Below are positions 1-12,430 of a stretch of 64,000 bases of DNA, in pieces. Numbering within the stretch: the stretch's first letter is position 1; each line of letters begins with the position of its first letter. The notes beneath the pieces are model-generated. The model was not told the DNA's origin. It worked only from the letters and a program-made list of their open reading frames with translations, and ran no database searches. Source of the DNA: Diatrype stigma (taxonomy: Eukaryota; Ascomycota; Sordariomycetes; Xylariales; Diatrypaceae); NCBI GenBank assembly GCA_022225965.2, contig JAKJXP020000059.1:62001-126000 (forward strand). Reading direction: 5' to 3'. Position numbers and translations under genes: made by a program.

Positions 1-3000
1 TGCGTAGCAATGCTCGAAGACGTCTTGAGAACTACGTAGAAGCCCCGGTGATCGTAGTTTTGTGAACCAGCGCAGCGTTCACCCTTGTTAAACTCGTCGT
101 GATGTCTGCACTTATGTTTATGCCGTGGTTAATACAAAGATAGATGTCTTGCAGTAGGTGCTCCAAGGTCTTCAGGGCTTACATTGCAGATCGCCATATG
201 CATTGTAGGAAATACTTCGAGCTGTCCTTATAAGGAAATGCTAAATCGGGAACTAATAAGACCTTGCACGATAAGCGAGGAGCAGAAGAGCAAGCTACAA
301 CTCAAGAAGGTTCTCACCGGTGACCGGGGAAGCGCTTCCGATACGAACTAATTGGTATTGAACATGCAGTATCATTTCCTTTTGAAGCTACTGACCACAC
401 TATCTTACTACGTTATAAGCTTGAAGATTCAAATTCAGATAGCTGTTATCTAGAACACTTCCGTATAAATCAATCAGTTCTTTGGTCGGATCCTATAAAC
501 CTCGCTATCAAGCAACTATAAAATGCTGTGTTATACCCCGGGCAAGCAGGGCAAGTTGTGCATCTCCGCGGGCTGCGTCGACGGGTTGTTGAAGAACATT
601 TTGATATGAAGACTCGATCTTACACGTTGGGCTCGACACATATTCGACCTCACTAGAGTTTACCTGCGTAGTTTCTATGTAGGTAGGTAGGTAGTTAAGA
701 ATCTCATCGGCATTGACCCCGTAGTTGCGGACCCGGGGGCTTGTTATGGATATATTGCACATAATGGTAGCCCTACGAACAACAGAACATTCCCAAGAAC
801 ATGCTATAGTATGCTGCCGGCCAGCACCGAAACGCTTCCTGTTAGCTTACAACGGCGGCCGGCGGAGAAATTAGATTCGGCCTTTCTCATCGGCTAATTA
901 TTATCAGATGCACCGGAATGAGTTGGGTCAACTATGCTATGCGACCGAGATTACCTGGACAATATCATAACTATGGTAATGATAGTAACAGTAACGGCAT
1001 CTTATTGTAACCAAACGTATGGCTACATTGTATAACTAACAAAACCTTGTAATGAACTGCGGCAGAGTGGTTATAGGTAGATCACCTGCCTACCAGGGAA
1101 CGTCGAACCTATGTTTGTCGTTGTATTGTTCCTGACTGATCCTTTATGGAGTCTCCATACGCACTCGGTAAAATACCTTCTGTTTTAAGCTGAACCGGTA
1201 ACTTTCAACTGTGTTGTATGTACCTATTCTCCACGTGTGCTGTGGGGTGGAGCACTCGGCATCTCTCTGCACGAAGGGTTCTATGTACATGTATGTCTGT
1301 ATGTATGCAACTCAGCATCTGGTGCATACCTACACATACATTGGTTGCTGGTAGTGTAGGTATGTATGTATGTACATGGTATATAGAAACACCTACTGAC
1401 TAGAAAAGTTTGTAGCCCTTCGCGATTTTCCAGTGCTTGAGACGTAACAGGAGGGAGGCTGGAGAATCTGGCATCTAGTACGAAGTAGTACCACAAATCT
1501 CGTGCATGACCCGGCCTTTCTTGTAGTTCTTCTAGCTTTACGTAGCATTCAGTTACGCGGCACCTTGGTCTAGATCCCCTGAAACCAATCGGTCTTTCAG
1601 ATGATATCGAGTCAGCAAGTCCAGCTCTCTGGACTGTTAGCCAGTGCCTGCCTAGGCTGGCTGATCTCTCCTGGTGGTCCCTCAAGGCACTGCTTGTGTG
1701 CGCTGAAGCAGCGTCTAGTACCACCTAACGTAAAACATCGTAGGGTCTAGACTATTGCTACATACCCGTAGGGAGTTGCATGACCGCAAGCGCAGCGCGC
1801 ATACGAGGAGTTCACAACCAACTTGCGCGTCAAAAAGTGGAGACATCTGATGGCGCCTAAAGAATAACGTCACAAGCACGAAGTAGGTACCTGCCTACTG
1901 CCTAGGTACCTATGTAGGTAGCAAACTTCTAAAACGATTGGATTATCACAGTTGGTCAGCAAGGCGGCGGTACGAGCCTTAGGATTACGTTAATATAGCC
2001 GCGATGTACCTGTCCAGTAAGCTGTTGTTGCAAGTTTTCAATAGTGAGTCGGGTTTGCCCTATAAACCCTCTTCATTATGTACATGTATGTAGTAAGTGG
2101 ATGGGCCTGCGAAGTTGCCTCCAAGGCATTGTGCTCTGTCTGTCTGTGTCTGTGCCCTAAATGTTCTAGCCAACCCCCTCCCCCCAACTGCCTATTTTAT
2201 AGTAAGTACAACGCCTAAGCAAGACTTTTTCGGGTCTTGATGATCTCGTGGCAAGCAGCTGGTTTTCCCTAGCAAACATTCGAGGTTTCAACACAGCTCG
2301 CCCACGAGTCAATCTTGTCAAAAGCTCATGACGCCGAGCATACCTAGAGCAATCTATCAGGAACATTGGCCATGGTAATAATAAGACAATATACTCAGCG
2401 ATCAGTCGACTCATATACACCCATGGTAACTCATCCACGGGGGTTCGTGGGTCAAGGTCCTTACCATAGCATAAAACCACTTGATTGTATCCTGGTGATC
2501 GTGTGATTCCCCGCATTCCCCCAAACCTGTGAGGCTAGGTTGTTATAGCAGGCTCTAGACCTTAATGAGACACCGTTAAATGTTACAAGATCCCCATATC
2601 GTGAGGATAATGAGGCTACGTACATAAGCACGTATCCTTGCTAATACGATCTCCTTCAACGTTTCGCCTAAGGATCCCGCGGTATGCTCAACGTAGTAAT
2701 GTAGTTGTTGCTCATGCCTGCCGATTGTGGCAACAACTTTATTACAGAATACCTCGTTTAAGTCCCCGATCAGAGAGGAGAGGTGGTCACCCAGCAGCTG
2801 GGCCGTAAATAATTACCCAACGAAACAGTAAATAAAGACTGGTCACGCTCTTACGGGTACTTCGTGCTTCGTAGGTAGTTCGGTATTCGGGATAATTTGA
2901 GGCCATATCCTTGAGGTACTTACCCGGTTACCCCAGTCCCAAGGGCAGTCTTACCCCAGAAAAACCGGGAATCTGAGCCGACCACACGGTCCTTTACTCC

Positions 3001-6000
3001 GCAACTATTGAACACTGATTTTCCGGGGACATCCTTCTGCTCGAAATATCGAACTATATCGGCCTTTCTTCGTACGTACTCTGATAGCCTAACTAGTGGC
3101 CTCATTCCGGTGATTAAGTGCTGATCTGGTCAGGCTGGAAACTCAGGGACGGCAGGTTAATTACTTCGTACTGTTCAGTCACGAAGTCACAATCCCCAAG
3201 CCAGAAAGGGAAACTCCCTCGGCAACTTGGGGGCGTTGTCCCAACTCAACCTTTCGACTCATACTCACATTTCATCCTGGCTATAGTTAGCCACTGACCA
3301 ACGGGTCGTCCATCACCGCAGTTGCCGTTAAACTTGGGGTCTACTCATGCAAACTAAAAAGGTCATGCCTTCAGCCCTGTTGGCAGGTACCGAATGCAAC
3401 ACGACCCAGATACCCTTGAACCTCCCCCGCCAGCGCTTATTGTCTAGTAAATAGATGGGGTTGCATTGTGTGTCGCCATCATGCGAACCGACCCTGGACA
3501 TTGGCTGTTTTTACACCGCTGGAATGTCCAACTGACAGTTGGAGGATTTCTATATGAGGCCGAGTTCTTCCTTTCTTAAGGGTTGTGTTGCAACGTGTGG
3601 TAGCCATTGCCAGTTGTCAAAGACAGCCTTGAGGTTTGGTGTGCCACATGAGACATAACGACAGATTGACTATAGCCTACTTCTCAGTCTCAGGCTCCTG
3701 GCATGTAGGTAGTAATCGTGGCCAACATTACAATGGGTGATCTTTGGTTTATTCAGGTACGGAATGGGCACCTCCTAAGTAATACGCCGCCATCTCTGCC
3801 TTTTACCTCCGAGCCAACGAGCCACGACGTAACAATAACCCTTCACTTATACTTGTTGGAAGCAAGTAATAATGGGCATTCCAGCTCTAGAGCCTACATG
3901 GTCTGCAATGCATACTTGTTGCTACAAGAACACTACCTGCTGCAGTACATAGATCTCCAATGCAGGGGATCAGGCGCACAAACCATCATTTAAGATCTCA
4001 GCTCCGATTGGCGTCGATCAACCTGTCTTTACGAAGTCGCCGACATTATTGTAACCAGCTGTAGTTATGATATATTGATGAGATATCAGTTATTTTAAAT
4101 CAAAGTCTTGCGGTCTCGCCTGCTGGGTAAGTAAGCCTGATGGGCCGGAATATCACAGTACCTAACCTGTAGAATCCGTAGAAGCCATTCGCCGCGTAAT
4201 TGTGTGATTAGGCTTGTCGAACGGTCGTTTACCAAAGCCAATCATCAAACCTCTGTATTGTTCATGTGGCACGCCTCTGCGCTACGGAGTCCAACGGGTC
4301 AGATCCGTGCTGACCACCCGAAATATCGATTGCCATGAGATAGGATGAGAAACGGTCATTTCTTTTTACGAAGCAAGCACGGGGCATGGCAATGAAACGA
4401 AGTGAGGGGCTTTTGGTTCCGTTGGCTGTCAGTCGCCTTCTCCATGCCTAACGGGACTAACCGGCGCCGGCAAGCTGCTTACACACATACGATAGTGTAG
4501 ATCTCCGAGACACTTATCATGTGATTCAACGGCGAGGCTATCGATGGTACATCGAGCTAGTCCAGGCTCCTACAGCCTTTGCCATTTCCCTTGCTGGCGC
4601 AGCAATGGCCGCAATGCCGTAGCTGATAATTACCAAGAGGTCACAGGGGCAGTGCAGTATACGATTGGTTCTGACGCGCAGCACGCCTTTAAGTGAGTAG
4701 TCAGGGGGGATCCAATGATGACTACATAGAAGCTTGAAGAAAGGCACTGTCCAGCAGCCCCGTTGGTGCCCGCATCGGCCTCCTATGACATAGTGCAAGG
4801 CCTATTTCTGCTTCGCCATCTGTGCCGCCGCCCCCTCTCCCACCGTTAAAATCGGGGAGGGGAGGGAGGGGACCCAAATGTGTGGGGGGTGGGTGCTGGA
4901 TCTAGCTAGCCGGATCCCATGTATTATGCTCCGTACGGGCGTCTCTGGCATCTCGACCAGCAAACAATACCGGTAACAATTTCAGCTGGCGATACACATT
5001 CAGCTAGCTAGCTGTCAATGTGACGTCCACGTCGCCAAGCCACCTTTGAAAGGAAATATCCCTCTAAACTCCGCAATCTGGGGAGCATCAGCAGAACCCC
5101 CATTACCCCGTTTCGTGTTTCGGGGCCCCGTCTGGATGGATACAGAGAGATAGATACGTAGCCTATAGATGGAGGTAGATGGGGTCGTCTTCGTGGGTTA
5201 CGACACAAATCGAATAGCTCACGCATCTACTGTGTAGCTTGATTGACCAGCTCCATCTCAGGGGGTGATCGTTACTGAAAGAGGTCATAGATGTGAACGT
5301 CTCAGGCGTCTTTGGCGAACTCTAACCTCCCCCGATTCCTCTCCATCGAGATTGCTCGCCAGAAGAGCTCATACGTATGCGCGCATTACATATTACATAT
5401 GTTGGTGCATGTATTTAGAAACGCTGACCCGGAAGGATGGGGTCATCAGATGCATCATCTGTCAGATCTAGTTAGGGTTGGTTGGTTGACAGCTCGGCAG
5501 ACATGTTGTAGTCGAGCCAAGTAAACATAACCACCTAAATTGTACATAGCTAGCTGGCTTATCGCAATCGGGTTCCTGACTGCCCCCCGTTGGCATTGGC
5601 CCGCTTGGAGGATGTCGATGATGATGTCATGCCGTCCACAGTAAACAAGCCGAGGTCTGTTACTGACGCCATCCTCATAACCACCCGTTACATACCTGTT
5701 ACCCCAGGCGCGGCTTGTGCTGTCACGCGCGCACCTTTGTCTTCGTGCGCGTTGCAACTACTCCCAATATCGTCTGAGGAGGATTCCAGCTAGCCTCAAG
5801 GTTTCGGTAGACCCAAATATTCGTAAAATATGTTCCTTCAGCTGTATTATTATAGCGGCCTGGACATTTCGCCTCTTCATCACTACCTATAGCCCCTATT
5901 TTCACGTGGCGTAATAAGGATCTGTCTCCTTCCAGATTAGACATAGAGTATTTCCTATCAGGAATTGAAGGTATGTGCATGTTGTATATCATGATCCTTG

Positions 6001-7000
6001 GGATCGGCATGTGGGAGTAGCTTTCAACGGGTGCAGTCTACGGGACCTATTAGATTATGTTATTAAGTTGCATTTTACTCTCTTCACGAGTCGTGAGATA
6101 CAGCTACCGAGGCATACTGTTACTGTATGAAGCCAAGATAGACCTAGTTAAGCCCCTATGATGCTATGGGATTACAACTAGACGCCACGTACGATCAGTG
6201 ACTAGTTCGTAGGTCGATACTACTCCAGACTCCTCAGTGTACTACATTACATCTATGGTGCTTCTAAAGGCCGACGCTTGAATCATCAAAGACTAGCGGC
6301 CTACACATACTGTCTTATCCCATTCCCTCAGCTCGAATAGCAGGTGGTGTTCCATGATTGCACGAGATATTCTAGTGAAAGTATCACAGATCGTACCTAC
6401 ATAGTAGACCGGTACAGAGCTGTGAGTCTCGGCGAGGGCGCTGCGCACGCAAGCCTCACATGGTCAGGGGGAAACGGCATCGAGACAATCAGTTCCAATC
6501 ACCATTTGGACCCGGCTGACAGGAGCATTGTTCAGCGTTGCACCTGCCGTCCCATCTGCATCAACCCATAAGCCCATCAGATAAACGAGTTATATGTACT
6601 TGGCTGCTACGATGGCTATAGCTGTAATGAAAACTATAGGGGCAACTTTAGTTGATGGGCTAGAAGCATCAGCTGTCCCCTCCCCTTGAATATACTGGTT
6701 CGAGGTTCCTTCTAAAGTCCGACCAGACGAGATCTAGACCGGAATATGACTCTAGGGTCTCAGAAATCACCCATTGAAATAGTTTGGCATGAGCAAATTC
6801 CTTCCAGCCAGCGTCGTGGCGATAATTGCGTCTGACTCTGACTCTGATGCGTTCCACGACCTCGTGGCCGTTGCGCATCGTTCGTATATTCTTTATAGAA
6901 CCAGAAGGCAAAGCTTGGCTATGCCTGAAGTCAGTCAGAACAATACCTAAACGAGTCTGCCCATTACCAAAGGCGTCGTTGTGATGTTCCCCAACTCAAA
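1..7000. other. Gene-poor left flank, no supportable gene
   Basis: I see no coding region I can support. Open frames are all under about 150 codons, overlap on both strands, lack recognisable domains and have no splice signals that join them into anything sensible. The DNA is mixed in composition, with many short TAGGTA/TACCTA and TACATGTA-like runs (for example near 1340-1380, 1885-1925 and 2080-2095). I found no tRNA, rRNA or telomeric array. It could be ordinary intergenic DNA or fully decayed transposon sequence. Confidence 0.6.
1885..1925. repeat. TAGGTA/TACCTA palindromic cluster
   Basis: This is a dense run of TAGGTA and its complement TACCTA in inverted arrangement, preceded by a CACGAAGTA motif. 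The same motif recurs in several other spacers of the window (about 30.6, 31.0, 35.9, 39.3 and 41.1 kb) but not in exons. It is simple-sequence intergenic DNA with the potential to form hairpins. Confidence 0.6.
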
Positions 7001-7760
7001 ACATTGCAAAGATGCTAACACGCTGTTTCACGCATCATAACGTCCCTGGGAGCAATTCCGGTCATAAGGTTGTGTCCAGGCCCTGGAGAACCTACTTCAC
7101 CGTCCCACGAAGTTGGTTGATCTCCGTGCGTCAGGGGCTGACCGGTAGACCAATGCCACAGGCCAGGAAGCGATGCGATAGTTACACATGCCGGGCATCC
7201 GTCCTTTACCAGGGAGTATACCCGTGTGTATGAAACGCACCTCGCCGTGATGACTCCGGATCCTCCAGATCGCACCTGGAACTACCATGACTAAGGAACG
7301 CGGGTGGTCAGCTGTAGAAATTACAGATACTGTCGTGGCGGTCAATCCCACCCGTTCCCCTTGGCGGATCACAAGGCTGCGTGGCGTCCGGGTCGCAGGA
7401 GTCGGTAAACACCATAAGCACTTCGACGAACAATGCATCAAGAGCATCAGCATGTCTCACCCGCCTCTATTTGATAGGGGGGTAGCACATATCATCAGAA
7501 TGATCCCGCCATGTTGGTTGTCCCCCGCCTGAGGTTGAGCAGTGATATATGGAGGGTGGCCGCGCAGTCATTAGGAAACGTTGCGACGCTGACAGGCCGT
7601 CACAGACGCATTCGTTGCAGAAACCCGCCCTGCGTCGCCAGAACGGGAAGTCGAATCTTGCGCGCGACAGCAATAATAGGTAATCACAGCAGCCTCTTGG
7701 CGCGTAAGCGGCTATCACGTCCCCGATCACCTATAGCAGGTGGTATAGCAGGGCTCAAAC
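7000..7760. other. GC-richer island with overlapping open frames, no identified gene
   Basis: This stretch is visibly richer in G and C than its surroundings. It carries several overlapping open frames of 70-118 codons on both strands. None shows a domain, signal peptide or splice context I recognise. High GC alone lengthens chance frames, so I do not call a gene. A decayed mobile element or a decayed gene is possible. Confidence 0.35.
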
Positions 7761-9240
7761 GAGCCAAAGAGAAGCCATAGCACATCCCCCGTCTCCAGAT
7801 TGATAAGCGGTTCTTACCTACATACTTGCAGATAGATATCTAACATATACATAAATAGTCTCGGAGACGCTGCGCTCGGGTATGCGCCTCTATCTTCCCC
7901 GGTCAAGATTAGCCAGTCGCGGGTAGTGCTTACACGGGCCGTCCCTCTCTCTCGTAGTCGGCCCATCCATGGCTTGATGGTTTCGGGATGGCCTTGTCGA
8001 AATCCCGTGCACCCATCATCATATTGTTATTACTGCTGACGGGCGTTGGCATGGGAAGAGGCATATGGACCGACATAAAGCCGTTGTCGTTGTCAGCAGC
8101 GCGTGCCCCACAGGGTTCATCATCCCATGATCTCACTGCCCTCATCCTTCGCACGCAATCCCTCGGGGCCCTGGGAAGGGGGCAAAGGGGATTCCCGGGG
8201 TGAGGATTAGCTAGCTTTGTAGGGACTGCTACCCCCACCTCCGCACTGCACGTCAGACAAAGTAAGAGATGAGGAGAGTAACAAGAGGGCTTGCTTGCAT
8301 CAGACTCTTATTATCGTTCGTAAAGCGAAACCAGTCAGCTGCTAGACCTGCCTCCGCCTTATCTTATTGCGCCTCATCAGTGACGGTGACAGATAGACAG
8401 AGGTCGGCGAACATGTAAGATGAGCGTTACAGTGCCTTCTCATCAATCACCCTCTTTACCGTCAGTTCGGTTGCTGACAATGGAGGTAGGTTGAAGTTGG
8501 GACTCCCACGTAAACAGACCTGACGATCGCATTTTCATGCTTCACTCCCCCTACCTAGTCGACCATGCTGCCGGGACACCATTTTCCTTGAGGGTTGTAC
8601 CAACAAACTACGTAGAACGGTCCATAGTCGCAAGAGCTAGCCCTCTGCTAGAAGCAAAGGCATGCGCAATCTGTTACTTTACAGTTTTTGTGACGCTGTG
8701 ACCTTACAGCTCCGTACGGGGATTGTCTTGTCTCGAATCCAGGGTGATCGAGGGGCCCTTTAAACAAGTCACGCATGAGATGGCCACAGATGCCCTACCA
8801 GCGCAATCGATTGGGCATTCGATAGCCTACAGAATCGGTATGATTTCGTTCCCTCATTGGGCCAGAATCTTCAGCCCTGGGATAGTATCGCACTGGTAAA
8901 CCGATACTTGAGCTGTCACTTCTAGGCTACGATATTACCAACCAATAAAAAATTGAAGAATGTTAGTATCTGGGGATTTGCGCCTGGAGAAAGATCGCCC
9001 TTGAGATTGTTGTTGTATCTAGTCCTTGTGACCCTTCATACCACGACAATTGCACGGTAGTTTTCATAGGCGACACGCTGAATTGCTGTAGAATTGCCAT
9101 TCAATAATTTGTGCCTTGATACACTGCGTTCCGCGCACTAACATGAAGTGCCACGCAATACCAGGTATGACTATAATTGGGAAATCGGGAACATGTCTTC
9201 AGCCCGTTCTATGCAATTCGAATAACAGCCACGAGGTAGT
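7761..9240. other. Intergenic, nothing recognised
   Basis: Only short frames occur here (at most about 100 codons, overlapping on both strands near 7.9-8.2 kb). I see no repeats of note, no tRNA-like fold and no plausible spliced gene. Confidence 0.5.
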
Positions 9241-10340
9241 TACAGAATCACTTCAAGCAGGGGGGTGACTGATCGGGTCGTCGAATCCGTCTTGGACTAT
9301 GCACGAACCCAGTCGCTAGGATAGAACAAACAGCAGGTAGGCAGGTGATGCCCAAAAGGGGATCTGGGGACGACAAGTCACGTAGGGCTACGCCACCGGA
9401 AAGTGGTCCCATCGATGCCGAGAGATCGGGTCCGGGGGTTGCAGAGTATGGAGAATAATTAACTAGGCTGAGCGATCGAAGGACCCTGCGCCTCCGGGTG
9501 AATAGCCGGATAAAGGGGGCCGTCGCGAGGCTCGAAGCGACGACGGGACGTTTAGCCGGGGACCTAAGAAGGTCCGTTCGCCCAAATGCTCGTCCATGTT
9601 CAAAGAACCCCAAGACCCCTACAGAACTCCCGTCTTGTTGGAGAAGGGCCATGGTTAAAGTACGCAAGCGACCGGCGAAGTGTGAAAATTTGCAAGAGAG
9701 GGAGTGCTGCGTGTGCGCACGCGGTAAACCGAGCGAACGGACATGCCTGACTAGGTCAATCTGGTACCGGAAGCCGCAGCGAACGGCAACTAACCTACCA
9801 TCAGCGAGATTCAGGCTTGTAAAGTCAACTATTCGGGTGGCGACGAGACAAGGGCGTAAATGATATGGTGGTTGGCTCCTGAAAGGATACACGAGCCGTA
9901 ACCCGCATGGGAGGCCCGTGGGAGCACCCAGCTGCAGATGACCACTGAAGAGGATCGTGTCTTGTATTGTCATTATATGTCTTGTTCGCAGGGCTAATGC
10001 CTCCACCGACCCTATGTTTGCTACGGACGGTCGTACCAGAATACTCCGTTACCCCAGGTTTCTTCTTTTGCCCGCGACATGCACTTTCACTCCCGCCGCC
10101 TCCTCGCGGTGGGGAACCGACATATGTGCGTAACTTTGGGGTCCCGGGGGTAGTATGCAGCCGCTTGGACATCGACGGCCCCGGTACTTGCAGGCTGCTT
10201 CCCATCCCGACATATGTACATAGCGTTACGCTGCTTGATTCTTTCATGATAATCATGGTCAAACAGGATTCGAAAAGTATACTTGATGCTACGCCCGGTG
10301 GTTTCCAGGAAGTGGCGTCCTTCTAGTTTGCGACATTGAC
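9241..10340. other. GC-rich island with a 252-codon minus-strand open frame, coding status unknown
   Basis: An open frame of 252 codons runs on the minus strand at 9248-10006, facing a 121-codon plus-strand frame at 9498-9863. The translation is rich in Arg, Leu, Ser and Pro and contains no domain, signal peptide or transmembrane pattern I recognise. That composition is typical of chance frames in GC-rich DNA. The opposite frame is Arg/Lys/Cys rich and equally unrecognisable. It may be a remnant of a lost gene or element. I leave it as an unexplained island rather than a CDS. Confidence 0.3.
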
Positions 10341-11890
10341 TCAGAGTCTGTTCCATGCATCGAGCGGCTAGAGCATGGGCAAATCAATCAGGGGCCTATA
10401 GTGTAGTTGCATACCGCGTGGTTCACGATGTATCGGGAGTTCCGACCATCCAGTTGTAGTGACAGAAAGCTGTTGTGTTAAAGGGGTGAACTGCAAACGG
10501 ATCCCTTGGGATCTCAAATCGAGTGGTACGAGCTCTACCATAGTTCTCATGATCATGTAGATTGAAACATGACTGATATATGGCAAACGCCTGTGAGCAA
10601 CCCAGAGTTTGAAAAATTCCCTGGCCATTCCGTAAGCTCTTGCCAGCCTCAACTATGACTAATAAGATGTACCACACAAACACTCCATGAAAAGTGCATC
10701 ATGATGGGTGTATGATGGATTGTCGGGGCTTAAGGGCGAAGACGTAGGATCTAGGGATTTCGTAAAGCAGTAGCCAAACGGAAAGCCCCTTAGCCTAGTT
10801 AATACTTGGACATTCAAGGGGGTTAAGTCAACAAGCTCTAGTATCAATACCTTGGGTTCTGAGATGCGCAACACGAGGCTTTGGAATCGGAACTGGGATA
10901 TACGACGTACAGTTCCAAATGCAGCGAGGCCGGATATCCCATAAACGTTGCTACTCTAAGGAGGATGATCGAACTGTCTAGAATAATTTTGACTAGTCTC
11001 AGTTCTATCCCGAAGTGCAAGACATATCCTCCTTTCGAAGCTATTGGCGTGGAGTAGTCTTGTCAGATACACGAAATAATAGGAAACTGTTATCAATAGC
11101 TTGATCTTGGTGTAATGGCATACATACCAAGTCTACAGTTCAGTATCAAACGTGGTGATGTTCGATACCCCCTTTTTTGGCATCGCCATGGCGGCTCAAT
11201 AGACTGAAGGATGGTTTCAATCTTCGGCCATCTCGATAATCCACACTTAGCAACTCGAAGGTATCTTCTCGTAGTTCGAGTATGACTGGTTTAGGCCTTA
11301 AACATTCAACCGGAATTGTTAAAGAGCCATCATACCCGGTGAGTTGTTCGTAACGGACATGCGACCTATAATGTGAAGGGCCGTGTAGACCGCTCGGACT
11401 AGTGGGGTTTAAGACGTAGTTGTGCTCTGGATATTGATCAATCAAGGTTTGGACCTAACCCGGGACAGCAAATGCATCGCTAGAGATTGATGCTCCGATA
11501 GGTAGAGGGCGGTATCGGCCATTCGATCACACCAAATCAATGTGTGCTTGACTGGAAGCGACATAGTCATATGATGGTCCAAAATAGAAGCACGGTGGTG
11601 GTGATAACCCTAGTAGGTCGTTTATTATGTTATGTCAAAACCCCGATGCGCTAGATGTAAACCGACGACCCGTGAAATATGAAAACAAAGGGAAAAGGGG
11701 CATGAGCCCCTGGCGTAGGCTTGCTCCATTGTCCAGGGACAACACAGCATATGAGAGCCGAGATAATCATCACTGCCCCTTTTGATTTGACTGCCCAAAT
11801 ATGTTCCAGACACAACACTATCACGAACCTGCGACAATAGGAAACAACATCCCAACCTGTCCTGAATACACCCAACCAGCAAGCCAAAAG
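10341..11890. other. Intergenic, nothing recognised
   Basis: Frames here are under 100 codons and overlap on both strands. The last few hundred bases are the probable 3' flank of the minus-strand gene that ends at 11891. I see no RNA gene or mobile-element terminus. Confidence 0.5.
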
Positions 11891-12430
11891 TCACGGCTCA
11901 TCAGCAACCCGCCTCGCCTCCGCCTCCGCCTCGCCCACGATGTCGTCCGACTCCTCCTTGGAGAAGGCCTCGGTGAACTTGACCCAGGGCCCGTGGACGA
12001 GGCCGGTACCGGCGCCGATCAGCAGGCCGAGCCCGGCGGTCGGGATGGCCGTCAGGCCGCTGACGACGGCGCCGACCGTGGCGCCCAGCCCGCCCGCGAC
12101 GCCGACGCCGATGCCGCCGCCCATCGCCCCGCCCTGCACCCAGCCCGCCTGCAGCCGCTCCGCCGTCTTGAGGAGCCGCGACGCCTTCTTGTCCAGCTCC
12201 TTGGCCTGCGCCCGGAGCTGCTCGGCCTCCTGCGAATCGCCCGACGCGGCGGCCTCGTCGGCGCGTCGGTGCAGCGCGATCGACTCCTCTTGGAGGGGCT
12301 TGGCCTCCTCCACGCGCTTGTGGATCTCCTCTAGCAGCTTTTCTTTCGACGTTGGCCCCTTTCCCTCTGGCGGCTTCTGTTGTTGGCCATCATCCCCGCC
12401 AGCGCCAGTGCTCTCATTGCCTTCAGTCAT
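11891..12430 (-). CDS. Glycine-zipper hydrophobic protein, 179 aa, function unknown
   Basis: This is a single-exon gene starting at an ATG with A at 12430. Residues 1-30 are polar, Gly/Gln/Pro rich and probably disordered. Residues 30-95 are charged and heptad-like (Glu/Lys/Ala/Leu) and should form a coiled coil. Residues 97-150 form a long Gly/Ala/Val/Leu stretch with repeated GxxxG spacing (GGAMGGGIGVGVAGG and a second half around LGLLIGAGTG), which is a glycine zipper able to pack in membranes. The tail is acidic. There is no N-terminal signal peptide. The third-position GC bias is strong, so the opposite strand also carries long open frames. Similar small proteins occur widely as hypothetical proteins in ascomycetes. 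A role in membrane association is inferred only from the zipper. Confidence 0.75.
   Translation of the reverse strand: MTEGNESTGAGGDDGQQQKPPEGKGPTSKEKLLEEIHKRVEEAKPLQEESIALHRRADEAAASGDSQEAEQLRAQAKELDKKASRLLKTAERLQAGWVQGGAMGGGIGVGVAGGLGATVGAVVSGLTAIPTAGLGLLIGAGTGLVHGPWVKFTEAFSKEESDDIVGEAEAEARRVADEP

Noticed and set aside
5470..5490. TTAGGG-like sequence
   Set aside because: Only one unit is present; it is not a telomeric array.
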